Origin: Gallionella sp.
GTDB taxonomy: Bacteria; Pseudomonadota; Gammaproteobacteria; Burkholderiales; Gallionellaceae
Length of the DNA: 64,000 nucleotides
Assembly: GCA_030682375.1 (NCBI GenBank)
Contig: JAUXOL010000016.1
Location: 144,577 to 208,576 of the forward strand
Direction of reading: 5' to 3'
The notes below the pieces were generated by a model that ran no database searches, had not been told where the DNA came from, and saw nothing but the letters and a program-made list of their open reading frames with translations. The translations under genes were made by a program, and so were the position numbers. Shown piece after piece: positions 8,588 to 17,127 of this stretch (its first letter is position 1; every line of letters begins with the position of its first letter).

Positions 8588-9622
8588 ATGGAATACCGGC
8601 GACTAGGCGCAAGCGACTTGCATGTTTCGGCATTGGGCCTCGGCACGATGACCTTTGGCGAACAGAACAGCGAGGCGGAGGCGCATGCCCAGCTCGACTA
8701 CGCGGTGTCGCGCGGCGTGAACTTCATCGACACCGCCGAGATGTACCCGGTCGCGCCGCGCGCCGAGACCGTGCACCGCACCGAGAGTTACATCGGCGAG
8801 TGGCTGAAGCACCAGCAACGCGACAAGCTCATCGTCGCCACCAAGATCGCCGGTCCCGGACGCGGCTTCGCGTGGATACGCAACGGCCCGCGCATCGACC
8901 GCGAACAGGTCAACGCAGCGATAGACGCCAGCCTGCGCCGCTTGCAGACCGACTACGTCGACCTCTACCAGATCCACTGGCCGGACCGCTATGTGCCTAT
9001 GTTCGGCGCGACCGGCTACGACGCCGCGCAGGAACGCGACAGCACGCCCATCGCCGAGCAATTGCAGGTGCTGGCGGAACTGGCGCAGGCCGGCAAGGTG
9101 CGCCATATCGGGCTTTCCAACGAGACGCCCTGGGGCGTGATGGAATTCGTGCGCTGCGCGGAACAGCTCGGCCTGCCGAAGATCGTGTCGATACAGAACG
9201 CCTGCAACCTGATGAACCGCACCTTCGAGAGCGGCCTCGCGGAAGTCTGCCGCCACACGGACGTCGGCCTGCTCGCCTACAGCCCGCTGGCGTTCGGCAG
9301 GCTCACCGGAAAATACCTCGCCGACCCGCAGGCGCATGGCCGCCTGACGCTCTATCCCAACTTCGGCCTGCGCTACAACAAACCCAACGTGCCCGCCGCG
9401 ACGAAGGAGTACGTGGACATCGCCAACGAAGCTGGACTCGTTGCCGCACAGATGGCGCTGGCTTGGGCGCGCACCCGCTGGTACACAGCCAGCGTGATCC
9501 TCGGCGCGACCAGCCTGGCCCAGTTAAAGCAGAACCTGGACAGCATGGAGCTGCAACTGTCCGCCGAGGTGCTTGAGCGCATCGAGGCTGTGCACCGTGT
9601 CTATCCGAACCCAGCGCCTTAG
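8588..9622 (+). CDS. Tas-like NADP(H)-dependent aldo/keto reductase
   Basis: The 344-residue AKR barrel protein resembles E. coli Tas. The catalytic tetrad is visible: Asp and Tyr in FIDTAEMYP (near 51-59), Lys in VATKIAG and His in QIHWPDRYVP. The C-terminal NADPH-binding segment is AWARTRWYTASVILGATS. A Shine-Dalgarno AGGAG lies 9 nt before the start. The family reduces carbonyl substrates in the cytoplasm, and the substrate is not predictable. It shares a control region with the divergent dioxygenase. Confidence 0.92.
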   Translation: MEYRRLGASDLHVSALGLGTMTFGEQNSEAEAHAQLDYAVSRGVNFIDTAEMYPVAPRAETVHRTESYIGEWLKHQQRDKLIVATKIAGPGRGFAWIRNGPRIDREQVNAAIDASLRRLQTDYVDLYQIHWPDRYVPMFGATGYDAAQERDSTPIAEQLQVLAELAQAGKVRHIGLSNETPWGVMEFVRCAEQLGLPKIVSIQNACNLMNRTFESGLAEVCRHTDVGLLAYSPLAFGRLTGKYLADPQAHGRLTLYPNFGLRYNKPNVPAATKEYVDIANEAGLVAAQMALAWARTRWYTASVILGATSLAQLKQNLDSMELQLSAEVLERIEAVHRVYPNPAP

Positions 9623-9706
9623 CAAGCCGGAACCGGCAGAAGCGTATAATCACGCGACACTAACAAGTCGGGACGACACCGACGATACAGCGACTCGACC
9701 AGAACC

Positions 9707-12307
9707 ATGCCAAATCCGCTCGCATCCCTGCGTACCAAGGACATCGCCGCACTGATCGGCTTTGCCCTGTTGTACGCGCTGTTCGTCAAACTGGTGCTGG
9801 CCTACCTGACCACGGACGGCAATATCTCGCCGGTATGGATACCCAGCGGACTGGGCGTCGCGGCAGTACTGCTCGGCGGACGCAAATACCTGCTGCCTGT
9901 TTTTTTCGGCGCATTGCTCACTTACCTTTCCATCGGCAGACCGCTTGCCGCCTCGTCGCTGGTCGCGTTGAGCAATGTTGCGGAACCGTTGCTGGTTTCA
10001 TGGCTGCTGTCGCGTTCCGGGCGCTTCGATCTGAAGCTGGACAAGGCGACGGACTATCTCTGGCTGGTGATCGCCGGAACGTTCGCCTCCGGCGTCGCGG
10101 CGGCGATGGGCGTCTCCACGCTGCTGTTCAACGGCATCGTCACCCCCGCCCAGTTCCCCCACGGCCTGATGCTGTGGTGGATGGGCAACCTGCTGGGCAT
10201 CGTGCTGATCGCACCGCTGCTGCTGATCTGGCGCACCTGGCCCGCCGGATGGTTCAACAACCCGGCGCGCATACTGGAAACCGCGGCGCTGATCGGTTCT
10301 TCGATATTGCTGGCGGGCATGATATTCAACGGCTGGCTGAGCGAACTGCTGGATCTGACGCAGCGTTCCCACCTGATGATGCTGCCGATCACCTGGGCCG
10401 CGATCCGCTTCGGTCGCCACGGCGTGTCGCTGCTGCTGTTGCAGGCCGCGCTCCAGGCCTTGCTGGGCGCGATCGGCGGAACCGGCCATTTCGCGAACGA
10501 CATCGCCGAGACGGAACTCGTCAATTACTGGACCTATGTGATGACCGGCTCCTTCGTCGGCATCGTCCTCGGCACGATCTTCCGCGAACGCAGGCTGAAC
10601 GAACGCAAACTGGCCGAGAGCCAGGCGCAGATGCAGGCCATCCTCGACCATGCGCCGGTCGGCATCTGGCTGGTCGGCACCGACGGGCGCTACCGTTTCG
10701 TCAACAAGCAGTTCTGCGATGCGGTCGGCGTCCCCGAGCAAAGTTTTCTCGAAACCGACAACCTGCGCGAGCTGATGGGCAGTGAGATGGCCGAGAGCTG
10801 TCTGCATTCCGATCATGCATGCCTCGCACAGGAACAGCCGCATGTCTCGCAGGAAACCCTGACGCTGACCGATGGCCGCCTGCATGTGCTGGAGGTCACC
10901 AAGGCAAAACTGCGCGACCCGCGCGGCGAAATGACCGGCATTATCGGCATCTCGATGGACATCACCGCGCGCAAACAGGCGGAAGACATGATCTGGCACC
11001 AGGCCAATTTCGACATGCTGACCGGCCTGCCCAACCGCCACATGTTCCGCGACCGGATGGAACAGGGCATCAGCAAATCGCACCGCAGCACCCTGCCGCT
11101 GGCGCTGTTGCTGATCGATCTGGACCGCTTCAAGGAAGTGAACGACACGCTGGGCCACGACATGGGCGACAAGCTGCTGGTCGAGGCCGCGCAACGCATC
11201 GTCGGCTGCGTGCGCGAATCGGACACCGTCGCCCGTCTGGGCGGCGACGAGTTCACCGTGATCCTGTCCGAGCTGGAGAACATCCACAGCATCGAACGTA
11301 TCGCGCAAAAAATTCTCGACAAGCTGACCTCCCCGTTCACGCTGGGGCACGATATCGCCTACGTCTCGGCCAGCATAGGCATCGCGCTCTATCCGGACGA
11401 CGCAGACAACATCGAATCGCTGCTCAAGCACGCCGACCAGGCCATGTACCAGTCGAAAGACCAAGGGCGCAACCGCTACAGCTATTTCACCCCCGCCTTG
11501 CAGCAAAACGCGCTGAAACGCCTGCACCTCACCAACGACCTGCGCAGCGCGCTGGCCGGCGAGCAACTCATCGTTCACTACCAGCCCATCGTCGAACTGG
11601 CGACCGGCGACATCCACAAGGCCGAGGCGCTGGTGCGCTGGCAGCATCCGACCCAGGGCCTGATCGGCCCGACCGACTTCATCCCGCTGGCGGAAGAAAG
11701 CGGCCTGATCGTCGAAATCGGCGACTGGGTATTCCATCAGGCCGCCCGCCAGAGCAAACGCTGGCAGTTGGCCCACAACGCCGCATTCCAGATCAGCGTG
11801 AACAAATCTCCGGCGCAGTTCCGCAGCGGCACCTCAGCTTCCAGCAAATGGCTGCCGCTGCTGGAAGAACTGGGTCTGGGCGGGCGCGGCATCTCTATCG
11901 AAATCACCGAAGGCCTGCTGCTGAACGCAGAGGGAAATACCAAGCACAAACTGAGCGCCTACCGCGACGCCGGCATACAGATCGCCATCGACGACTTCGG
12001 CACCGGCTATTCCTCGCTGGCCTATCTGAAGGAATTCGACATCGACCACCTGAAGATCGACCAGTCCTTCGTGCGCAACATGGAGAACGATCCCGATGCG
12101 CTGGCGCTATGCGAAGCCATCATCGTGATGGCGCACAAACTGGGATTGAAAGTCATCGCGGAAGGAGTGGAGACCGAAGCGCAGCGCGACCTGCTCAAGC
12201 GGGCCGGCTGCGACTACGCGCAAGGCTACCTGTTCTCCAGACCGGTTCCCGCCGCAGAACTGGACCTGCTGCTGCAACGCGGAAAAACGCTCGGAACAGC
12301 CCCCTAG
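9707..12307 (+). CDS. MASE1-PAS-GGDEF-EAL cyclic-di-GMP signalling protein
   Basis: The 866-residue membrane protein has an N-terminal MASE1 sensor with about eight hydrophobic segments (10-295), one PAS domain (about 305-430), GGDEF (about 435-600) and EAL (about 610-860). The GGDEF signature LGGDEF (about 512) is intact, and an I-site RESD lies five residues before it. The EAL motif (KAEALVRW, about 639) and loop-6 motif DDFGTGYSSL are intact, so both cyclase and phosphodiesterase activity are possible. A TATAAT at 9645-9650 may be its -10 box. The MASE1 ligand is unknown. Only 3 bp separate its stop from the end of the convergent aldolase gene. Confidence 0.95.
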   Translation: MPNPLASLRTKDIAALIGFALLYALFVKLVLAYLTTDGNISPVWIPSGLGVAAVLLGGRKYLLPVFFGALLTYLSIGRPLAASSLVALSNVAEPLLVSWLLSRSGRFDLKLDKATDYLWLVIAGTFASGVAAAMGVSTLLFNGIVTPAQFPHGLMLWWMGNLLGIVLIAPLLLIWRTWPAGWFNNPARILETAALIGSSILLAGMIFNGWLSELLDLTQRSHLMMLPITWAAIRFGRHGVSLLLLQAALQALLGAIGGTGHFANDIAETELVNYWTYVMTGSFVGIVLGTIFRERRLNERKLAESQAQMQAILDHAPVGIWLVGTDGRYRFVNKQFCDAVGVPEQSFLETDNLRELMGSEMAESCLHSDHACLAQEQPHVSQETLTLTDGRLHVLEVTKAKLRDPRGEMTGIIGISMDITARKQAEDMIWHQANFDMLTGLPNRHMFRDRMEQGISKSHRSTLPLALLLIDLDRFKEVNDTLGHDMGDKLLVEAAQRIVGCVRESDTVARLGGDEFTVILSELENIHSIERIAQKILDKLTSPFTLGHDIAYVSASIGIALYPDDADNIESLLKHADQAMYQSKDQGRNRYSYFTPALQQNALKRLHLTNDLRSALAGEQLIVHYQPIVELATGDIHKAEALVRWQHPTQGLIGPTDFIPLAEESGLIVEIGDWVFHQAARQSKRWQLAHNAAFQISVNKSPAQFRSGTSASSKWLPLLEELGLGGRGISIEITEGLLLNAEGNTKHKLSAYRDAGIQIAIDDFGTGYSSLAYLKEFDIDHLKIDQSFVRNMENDPDALALCEAIIVMAHKLGLKVIAEGVETEAQRDLLKRAGCDYAQGYLFSRPVPAAELDLLLQRGKTLGTAP

Positions 12308-12310
12308 AAA

Positions 12311-12970
12311 CTAGCGCGCGGCGGCGGCCGGCTGCTCGCCGTAACGCAGCTCGGCGAACTGCCGCTGCGCATCCTGCAGCTCGTCCGCCGTCAGCAGCAC
12401 CGGCCCGCCCGCCTGCAACGCGCGCAGGTACTGCTCGGCCAGCGTCTCGACCTCGACCGCGAGCTTGAACGCATCGGCCAGATTCTTCCCCGCCGCGATC
12501 ATGCCGTGGTTCGCCATCAGGCAGGCGCGGCGGCCTTGCATCGCCTCCAGCACCGCATCGGACAGCGCCTGGGTGCCGAAGGTCGCATAACCCGAACAAC
12601 GGATGCAGTCGCCGCCCGCCATCAGGATCATGTAATGGAACGGCGGGATGTCGCGACGCATGCAGGCCAACGTGGTCGCCGCGACCGAATGGGTGTGGAT
12701 CACCGCGCCAAGCTCGGGGCGATGCGCGTAGATGTCGCGATGGAACAACCACTCGCTCGAAGGCTTCAGTGTGCCGCTTGCCTCGCCGTCCGACGACAAC
12801 AACACCATATGGTCGCCGGTCAGCCCCTCCGCGCCCATACCGGACGGCGTGATCAGCATGCCGTCGCCGCAGCGCACGCTGAGGTTGCCGGACGAGCCGC
12901 GATTCAGTCCCTGCGCGTCCAGCTTCTTCGCGACGCGCGCGAGCTCGCCGCGTAGTTGGTTTTCGTTCAT
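12311..12970 (-). CDS. ald2: Class II (FucA-like) aldolase, probable methylthioribulose-1-phosphate aldolase
   Basis: The 219-residue zinc aldolase/adducin-family protein closely follows fuculose-1-phosphate aldolase: GNLSVR, LITPSGM, PSSEWLFH (catalytic Glu), zinc ligands in HTHS, FHYMILMAGG, YATFGT and NHGMIA. Start 12970 (MNENQLRG) is preferred; the longer frame reads 18 residues out of a repeat. It is last in an mtnP-apt-mtnA run. This suggests the DHAP-shunt aldolase (Ald2), which cleaves methylthioribulose 1-phosphate to dihydroxyacetone phosphate and methylthioacetaldehyde. The alternative, MtnB dehydratase, is less likely because the motifs are FucA-type and no mtnC or mtnD is nearby. 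Confidence 0.75.
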   Translation of the reverse strand: MNENQLRGELARVAKKLDAQGLNRGSSGNLSVRCGDGMLITPSGMGAEGLTGDHMVLLSSDGEASGTLKPSSEWLFHRDIYAHRPELGAVIHTHSVAATTLACMRRDIPPFHYMILMAGGDCIRCSGYATFGTQALSDAVLEAMQGRRACLMANHGMIAAGKNLADAFKLAVEVETLAEQYLRALQAGGPVLLTADELQDAQRQFAELRYGEQPAAAAR

Positions 12971-12990
12971 TTCAAACACTCCATCGCGAT

Positions 12991-13049
12991 CCCTCTCCCG
13001 GCCTTCGGCCACCCTCTCCCGCAAGCGGGAGAGGGGCCGGGGGAGAGGG
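12991..13049. repeat. CCCTCTCCC/GGGAGAGGG palindromic repeat
   Basis: Outer arms CCCTCTCCCGGCC and GGCCGGGGGAGAGGG flank an inner hairpin (CCCTCTCCCGC with GCGGGAGAGGG). The element fills the gap between mtnA and the aldolase gene and directly abuts the mtnA stop codon at 13050. It can form a stable stem in the transcript between the two genes. Confidence 0.8.
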
Positions 13050-14138
13050 TTATTTCAATATCAGCATCGCCCCAGCATTCGCCGCAACCACACCGCGCTC
13101 GGTAATCAGCCCGGTCACCAGCCGCGCGGGCGTCACGTCGAAGCCGTAGTTCGCCGCGCGCGACCCCGTCGGCGTGACCTGCACCCTGCGCACCTGCCCG
13201 TCGTCGCACAGCCCGGCGATATGCGTCACTTCTTCCTGCGCGCGCTCCTCGATGGGAATCTCCTTCACGCCGTCGTTCAGCGTCCAGTCTATGGTCGGCG
13301 TCGGCAGGCCGATGTAGAACGGGACATTGTTGTCGTGCGCGGCCAGCGCCTTCAGGTAAGTACCGATCTTGTTGCACACATCGCCCGTCGCTGTCACGCG
13401 GTCGGTGCCGACAATAGCCATGTCCACCAGTCCGTGCTGCATCAAATGACCGCCCGCGTTGTCCACGATCACCGTATGCGGCACGCCGTGCTGACCCAGT
13501 TCCCAAGCGGTCAGGCTCGCGCCCTGGTTGCGCGGCCGCGTCTCGTCCACCCACACATGCAGCGGCACGCCCGCGTCGAACGCCGCATAGATGGGCGCGA
13601 GCGCCGTGCCCCAGTCCACCGTCGCCAGCCAGCCGGCGTTGCAATGGGTCAGGATATTGACCACGCCGCTGCGACCGTCGCGCAGCTTGGCAGCGTGCAT
13701 ATCGCGTATCAGCTCCGCACCGTGCCGACCGATGGACGCATTGATTTCTACATCTTCATCGGCGATGCGCGCCGCCTCCAGCCAGGCGGCTCCCGCACGC
13801 TCAGATTCCGGCAACGGCGCGAGAAACGCGCGCATGCGCTCCACGCCCCAGCGCAGATTCACCGCCGTCGGCCGCGCCGCCAGCAACACGCCGCAACTCG
13901 CCTCCAGCGCCGCATCCGATGCGTGATGCCGCATCGACAGCGCCACGCCGTAAGCCGCCGTCACGCCGATCAGCGGCGCGCCGCGCACCCACATGTCGCG
14001 TATCGCCCGCTCCGCGTCGCGCATGTTTTCAAGCCGCACCGTGACGAACTCGTGCGGGAGTTTGGTTTGATCAATGATCTCCACCGCCCCGTCGGCGGTG
14101 GGCCAGATCGTGCGATAGGGTTTGCCGTTAACTTTCAT
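13050..14138 (-). CDS. mtnA: S-methyl-5-thioribose-1-phosphate isomerase
   Basis: The 362-residue MtnA isomerises methylthioribose 1-phosphate to methylthioribulose 1-phosphate. Signatures are [14 protein letters not shown], the catalytic Cys in NILTHCNAG (near 166) and the catalytic Asp in [20 protein letters not shown] (near 246). A Shine-Dalgarno GAGGA lies 6 nt before the ATG. It lies between apt and the FucA-like aldolase, consistent with a pathway running mtnP to mtnA to aldolase. Palindromic repeats flank it on both sides. Confidence 0.95.
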   Translation of the reverse strand: MKVNGKPYRTIWPTADGAVEIIDQTKLPHEFVTVRLENMRDAERAIRDMWVRGAPLIGVTAAYGVALSMRHHASDAALEASCGVLLAARPTAVNLRWGVERMRAFLAPLPESERAGAAWLEAARIADEDVEINASIGRHGAELIRDMHAAKLRDGRSGVVNILTHCNAGWLATVDWGTALAPIYAAFDAGVPLHVWVDETRPRNQGASLTAWELGQHGVPHTVIVDNAGGHLMQHGLVDMAIVGTDRVTATGDVCNKIGTYLKALAAHDNNVPFYIGLPTPTIDWTLNDGVKEIPIEERAQEEVTHIAGLCDDGQVRRVQVTPTGSRAANYGFDVTPARLVTGLITERGVVAANAGAMLILK

Positions 14139-14147
14139 GATGTCCTC

Positions 14148-14217
14148 GTAGGGGCGCGATTCATCGCGCCCGGATTTGTTGCCATTCCCAAAAGGACGCG
14201 ATGAATCGCGCCACTAC
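14148..14217. repeat. GTAGGGGCGCGATTCATCGCGCC palindromic repeat
   Basis: The left arm GTAGGGGCGCGATTCATCGC pairs with a right arm ending in GCGATGAATCGCGCCACTAC. The arms are separated by about 25 nt. The element lies just upstream of the mtnA ribosome-binding site, so a hairpin here could affect mtnA translation or mRNA processing. Confidence 0.8.
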
Positions 14218-14244
14218 ATTGATCGCTCTCGAATTCGCAGTCTC

Positions 14245-14333
14245 GTAGGTCGGGTTAGCGCAGCGTAACCCGACGCATTGCGTCATCAATCCGCCTCGTC
14301 GGGTTACGGCGCAAAACGCCTAACCCGACCTAC
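14245..14333. repeat. REP-like palindrome, GTAGGTCGGGTTAG family, copy 2
   Basis: It has the same outer arms as the copy at 7590-7676 (GTAGGTCGGGTTAG and CTAACCCGACCTAC) and similar inner arms (CGTAACCCGAC and GTCGGGTTACG), but a different loop. It ends 2 bp before the apt stop codon, between apt and mtnA. Confidence 0.85.
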
Positions 14334-14335
14334 GT

Positions 14336-14863
14336 TTAATCTCCCTCGAACTCACAGAGGGCAAAGACTTTTTGTCCCATCTTCTCCAGCCTCGCCCTGC
14401 CGCCGATATCCGGCAGGTCGATGACGAAGCAGCATTCCACTACGATACCGCCCATGTCTTCGATGAGTTTGACGGCGGCTTCGGCGGTGCCGCCGGTAGC
14501 GATGAGATCATCCACCAGCAACACGCGGTCGCCCTTCTGGATAGCGTCAGTATGGATCTCGATGCGGTCGGTGCCGTATTCGAGTTCGTAATCGCGGCCT
14601 ATGGTCTCGGCGGGCAGTTTGCCTTTCTTGCGGATGGGCACGAAGCCTTTTTCCAGCACGTAGGCGACCGGTGTGCCGACGATGAAGCCGCGCGATTCAA
14701 TGCCGGCGATCTTGTCGATCTTCATGTCCTTGTAGCGATGGGCGATCTCCTGCACCGTGGCGCGCAGGCCGATAGGGTCTTTCAGCAGCGTGGTGATGTC
14801 GCGGAACATGATGCCCTGCTTGGGATAGTGCGGGACGGTGCGGATACGGGATTTGATAGGCAT
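14336..14863 (-). CDS. apt: Adenine phosphoribosyltransferase
   Basis: The 175-residue enzyme converts adenine and PRPP to AMP. It has the family motifs PHYPKQGIMFRDITTLL, IAGIESRGFIVG and the PRPP-binding VLLVDDLIATGGTA. The start at 14863 (MPIKSRIRTVPHYP) has a GAGGA ribosome-binding site about 7 nt upstream; the longer frame adds 16 non-conserved residues. Its place in an mtn cluster is logical, because MTA phosphorylase releases adenine that Apt returns to the nucleotide pool. Confidence 0.96.
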   Translation of the reverse strand: MPIKSRIRTVPHYPKQGIMFRDITTLLKDPIGLRATVQEIAHRYKDMKIDKIAGIESRGFIVGTPVAYVLEKGFVPIRKKGKLPAETIGRDYELEYGTDRIEIHTDAIQKGDRVLLVDDLIATGGTAEAAVKLIEDMGGIVVECCFVIDLPDIGGRARLEKMGQKVFALCEFEGD

Positions 14864-14916
14864 ATGTTCTTCCTCTAATTTAAGAGCATTAATTTGATCT
14901 TGTAACAACATCCATT

Positions 14917-14974
14917 GTAGGAGCGGGCCATGCCCGCGATTGTTTGTCTGTTCGCGGGCATGGCCCGCTCCTAC
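14917..14974. repeat. GTAGGAGCGGGCCATGCCCGCG palindromic repeat, copy 1
   Basis: A 58-bp palindrome with near-perfect arms (GTAGGAGCGGGCCATGCC with GGCATGGCCCGCTCCTAC). It lies between mtnP and apt and overlaps the mtnP 3' end, so the mtnP TAG stop is the terminal trinucleotide of the repeat. A same-length variant is inside mfd at 39273-39330. Confidence 0.88.
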
Positions 14975-15834
14975 TGTTTCAGCATGCGGCCTGCGACTGC
15001 GGACAGTTTCTCAACCAGCGCCTGGTCGCGTGCTTCCGGGGCGGTGAGGATGGCGTGTTGCAGTGCGCTGCGGCAGCCGCATTGGCAGGCCGCGGCGTCG
15101 CCCAACACTCTCGGTGCGACGCTTTTCACCAGTGCGCGCGCCTTGTCGGCGTTTTCCAGCAGCACCTTGACGATGGCGTCAACGGTGACGTCGTCGTGAT
15201 TGGGGTGCCAGCAGTCGTAGTCGGTGACCATCGCGACGGTGGCGTAGCAGATCTCCGCTTCGCGCGCGAGCTTGGCTTCGGGCATATTGGTCATGCCGAT
15301 CACGTCGCAGGCCCAGGTGCGGTACAGCTCGGATTCGGCGAGGCTGGAAAACTGCGGGCCTTCCATCGCCAAGTAGGTGCCGCCGCGTGCGACCTGGATG
15401 CCGATCTGCTGAGCCGCATCGTAGAGATGCTCGCCCAAGCGTCCGCACACCGGGTGCGCCATCGACACATGCGCGACCAGGCCGTTGCCGAAGAAACTCT
15501 TCTCGCGTGCGAAGGTGCGGTCGATGAACTGGTCGACGATGACGAACATGCCCGGCATCAGGTGTTCGCGCAAGGAGCCGACCGCGCTGACCGAGACGAT
15601 GTCGGTCACGCCGAGACGCTTCAACGCATCGATATTCGCGCGGAAGTTGATGTCGGTCGGCGACAGCTTGTGCCCGCGCCCGTGGCGCGGCAGGAAGGCG
15701 ATGGACTGGCCGTTCAGTTCGCCGATCAGCACCTCGTCGGACGGCTCGCCGAAAGACGATTCCGCCTTCACCCAGCGCGTATTCTCCAGCCCTTCGATGT
15801 TATAGACACCGCTGCCGCCGATGATACCCAGCAT
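14971..15834 (-). CDS. mtnP: S-methyl-5'-thioadenosine phosphorylase
   Basis: The 287-residue protein cleaves methylthioadenosine with phosphate to adenine and methylthioribose 1-phosphate. It begins LGIIGGSGVYNIEGL and has FLPRHGRGH, AMEGPQFSSLAE and GMTNMPEAKLAREAEI. TDYDCWHP carries the Asp residues that make this family adenine-specific, so it is an MTA and not a methylthioinosine phosphorylase. The start at 15834 has a GGGAG site 6 nt upstream. A longer open frame reaching 16941 is an artefact over alr. Its stop codon lies within a palindromic repeat. alr ends 23 bp upstream. Confidence 0.95.
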   Translation of the reverse strand: MLGIIGGSGVYNIEGLENTRWVKAESSFGEPSDEVLIGELNGQSIAFLPRHGRGHKLSPTDINFRANIDALKRLGVTDIVSVSAVGSLREHLMPGMFVIVDQFIDRTFAREKSFFGNGLVAHVSMAHPVCGRLGEHLYDAAQQIGIQVARGGTYLAMEGPQFSSLAESELYRTWACDVIGMTNMPEAKLAREAEICYATVAMVTDYDCWHPNHDDVTVDAIVKVLLENADKARALVKSVAPRVLGDAAACQCGCRSALQHAILTAPEARDQALVEKLSAVAGRMLKQ

Positions 15835-15857
15835 GTTTTTCTCTCCCTTTTGGTTCG

Positions 15858-16922
15858 TTATGTCTTTACCGGTACTCGCGCGGTCAGCGCGCACATCAGC
15901 TCGTAGCTGATCGTCCCGGCTGAGGTCGCCACTTCTTCTATCGGCATGCCCTCGCCCCACAGCGTGACCGGCGTGCCGACGCCGGCTTGCGGCAATGTGC
16001 TCAGATCGACGAACAGCATGTCCATCGACACGCGTCCCAGCGTGCGCGTGCGCTGCCCGCCGACCAGCACCGGCGTCCCGTTCGGTGCATGCCGCGGATA
16101 GCCGTCGGCATAGCCGCAGGCGACGATGCCGATACGCATCGAGTGTTCTGCGCGGAACAGCGAGCCGTAGCCGACTTCGTCGCCGCTGCGCAGTTCCTGC
16201 ACCGCGAGTATGCGGCTGCTCAGCGTCATCGCCGGACGCAGGCCGAGTTCCGCCGCGGTCTTGTCGGCGAACGGGGACGCGCCGTAGAGCATGATGCCGG
16301 GACGCACCCAGGTGCCGTGGGTTTGCGGATAGCGCAGCAGTGCGGCGGAATTCGCCAGCGAACGCGGCAATCGGTATGCGCCCGCGGCCGCATTGAACAA
16401 GTCGAGTTGTGCGGAGACGCCGCGCACTTCGTCGGCGTTGGCGAAGTGCGTCATCAACGTGAGCTCGCGCACCGCGCCGTGACGCTTCAGGCGCTCCACC
16501 GCCTGCCCCAGCTGCTGCGGCGCGAACCCCAGGCGATTCATGCCGCTGTTGACCTTGAGCCAGACATCCAGCGCACCGCGACGGGGGTAGGCGTCCAGCA
16601 GATCGATCTGCCAATCGCTGTGGATCACGCAGGCGATGTCGTATTCGGCGAGCAGCGGCAGGTCGTCCGCCTCGAAAAAACCTTCCAGCAGCAGTATCGT
16701 CTGGCGGTAGCCCGCCTCGCGCAACCGTATCGCATCCTGGATGTCCAGCAACGCAAAGCCTTCCGCATCCGACAGCGCCTCGGCCACGCGCAGCAGGCCG
16801 TGACCGTAGCCGTTCGCCTTGATCACCGCCATCATGCGGGTGGCAGGCGCGGCACGGCGCGCGACCCGCAGGTTGTTCTTCAGGGCATCGAGGTCGATGC
16901 GGGCTAGTATCGGGCGGGGCAT
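15858..16922 (-). CDS. alr: Alanine racemase
   Basis: The 354-residue PLP enzyme makes D-alanine for peptidoglycan. The PLP lysine is K35 in MAVIKANGYGHG, the second catalytic Tyr is in EVGYGSLFRAEH (near 256), and RVSMDMLFVDLS is typical. It is the first gene of the minus-strand run that continues with mtnP. The link to MTA recycling is probably positional only. Confidence 0.96.
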   Translation of the reverse strand: MPRPILARIDLDALKNNLRVARRAAPATRMMAVIKANGYGHGLLRVAEALSDAEGFALLDIQDAIRLREAGYRQTILLLEGFFEADDLPLLAEYDIACVIHSDWQIDLLDAYPRRGALDVWLKVNSGMNRLGFAPQQLGQAVERLKRHGAVRELTLMTHFANADEVRGVSAQLDLFNAAAGAYRLPRSLANSAALLRYPQTHGTWVRPGIMLYGASPFADKTAAELGLRPAMTLSSRILAVQELRSGDEVGYGSLFRAEHSMRIGIVACGYADGYPRHAPNGTPVLVGGQRTRTLGRVSMDMLFVDLSTLPQAGVGTPVTLWGEGMPIEEVATSAGTISYELMCALTARVPVKT

Positions 16923-17127
16923 GAAAACGGGGCAGTGACAAGTGTTTTAGATAGGCGCGAATGATAGCAGGGGCAATGCTTTCGTGATATAAAACGGCCT
17001 GATTAAAAAACTTCCGTTGAATGAATCCCGGTCCCTACATCCTCCTTGCGGCGCATTCTCTCCGGTTACGGCCGGACTGCTCCGCAGTCTTTAACGTGCT
17101 GCGCACATCAGCTTCCGCCGAAAGAAC

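Noticed and set aside
9998-11776. 592-codon antisense open frame over the MASE1 protein
   Set aside because: Same shadow effect; no recognisable domain.
15835-16941. Long N-terminal extension of the mtnP frame
   Set aside because: It runs in another frame through alr; only the 287 residues from 15834 match MTA phosphorylase.
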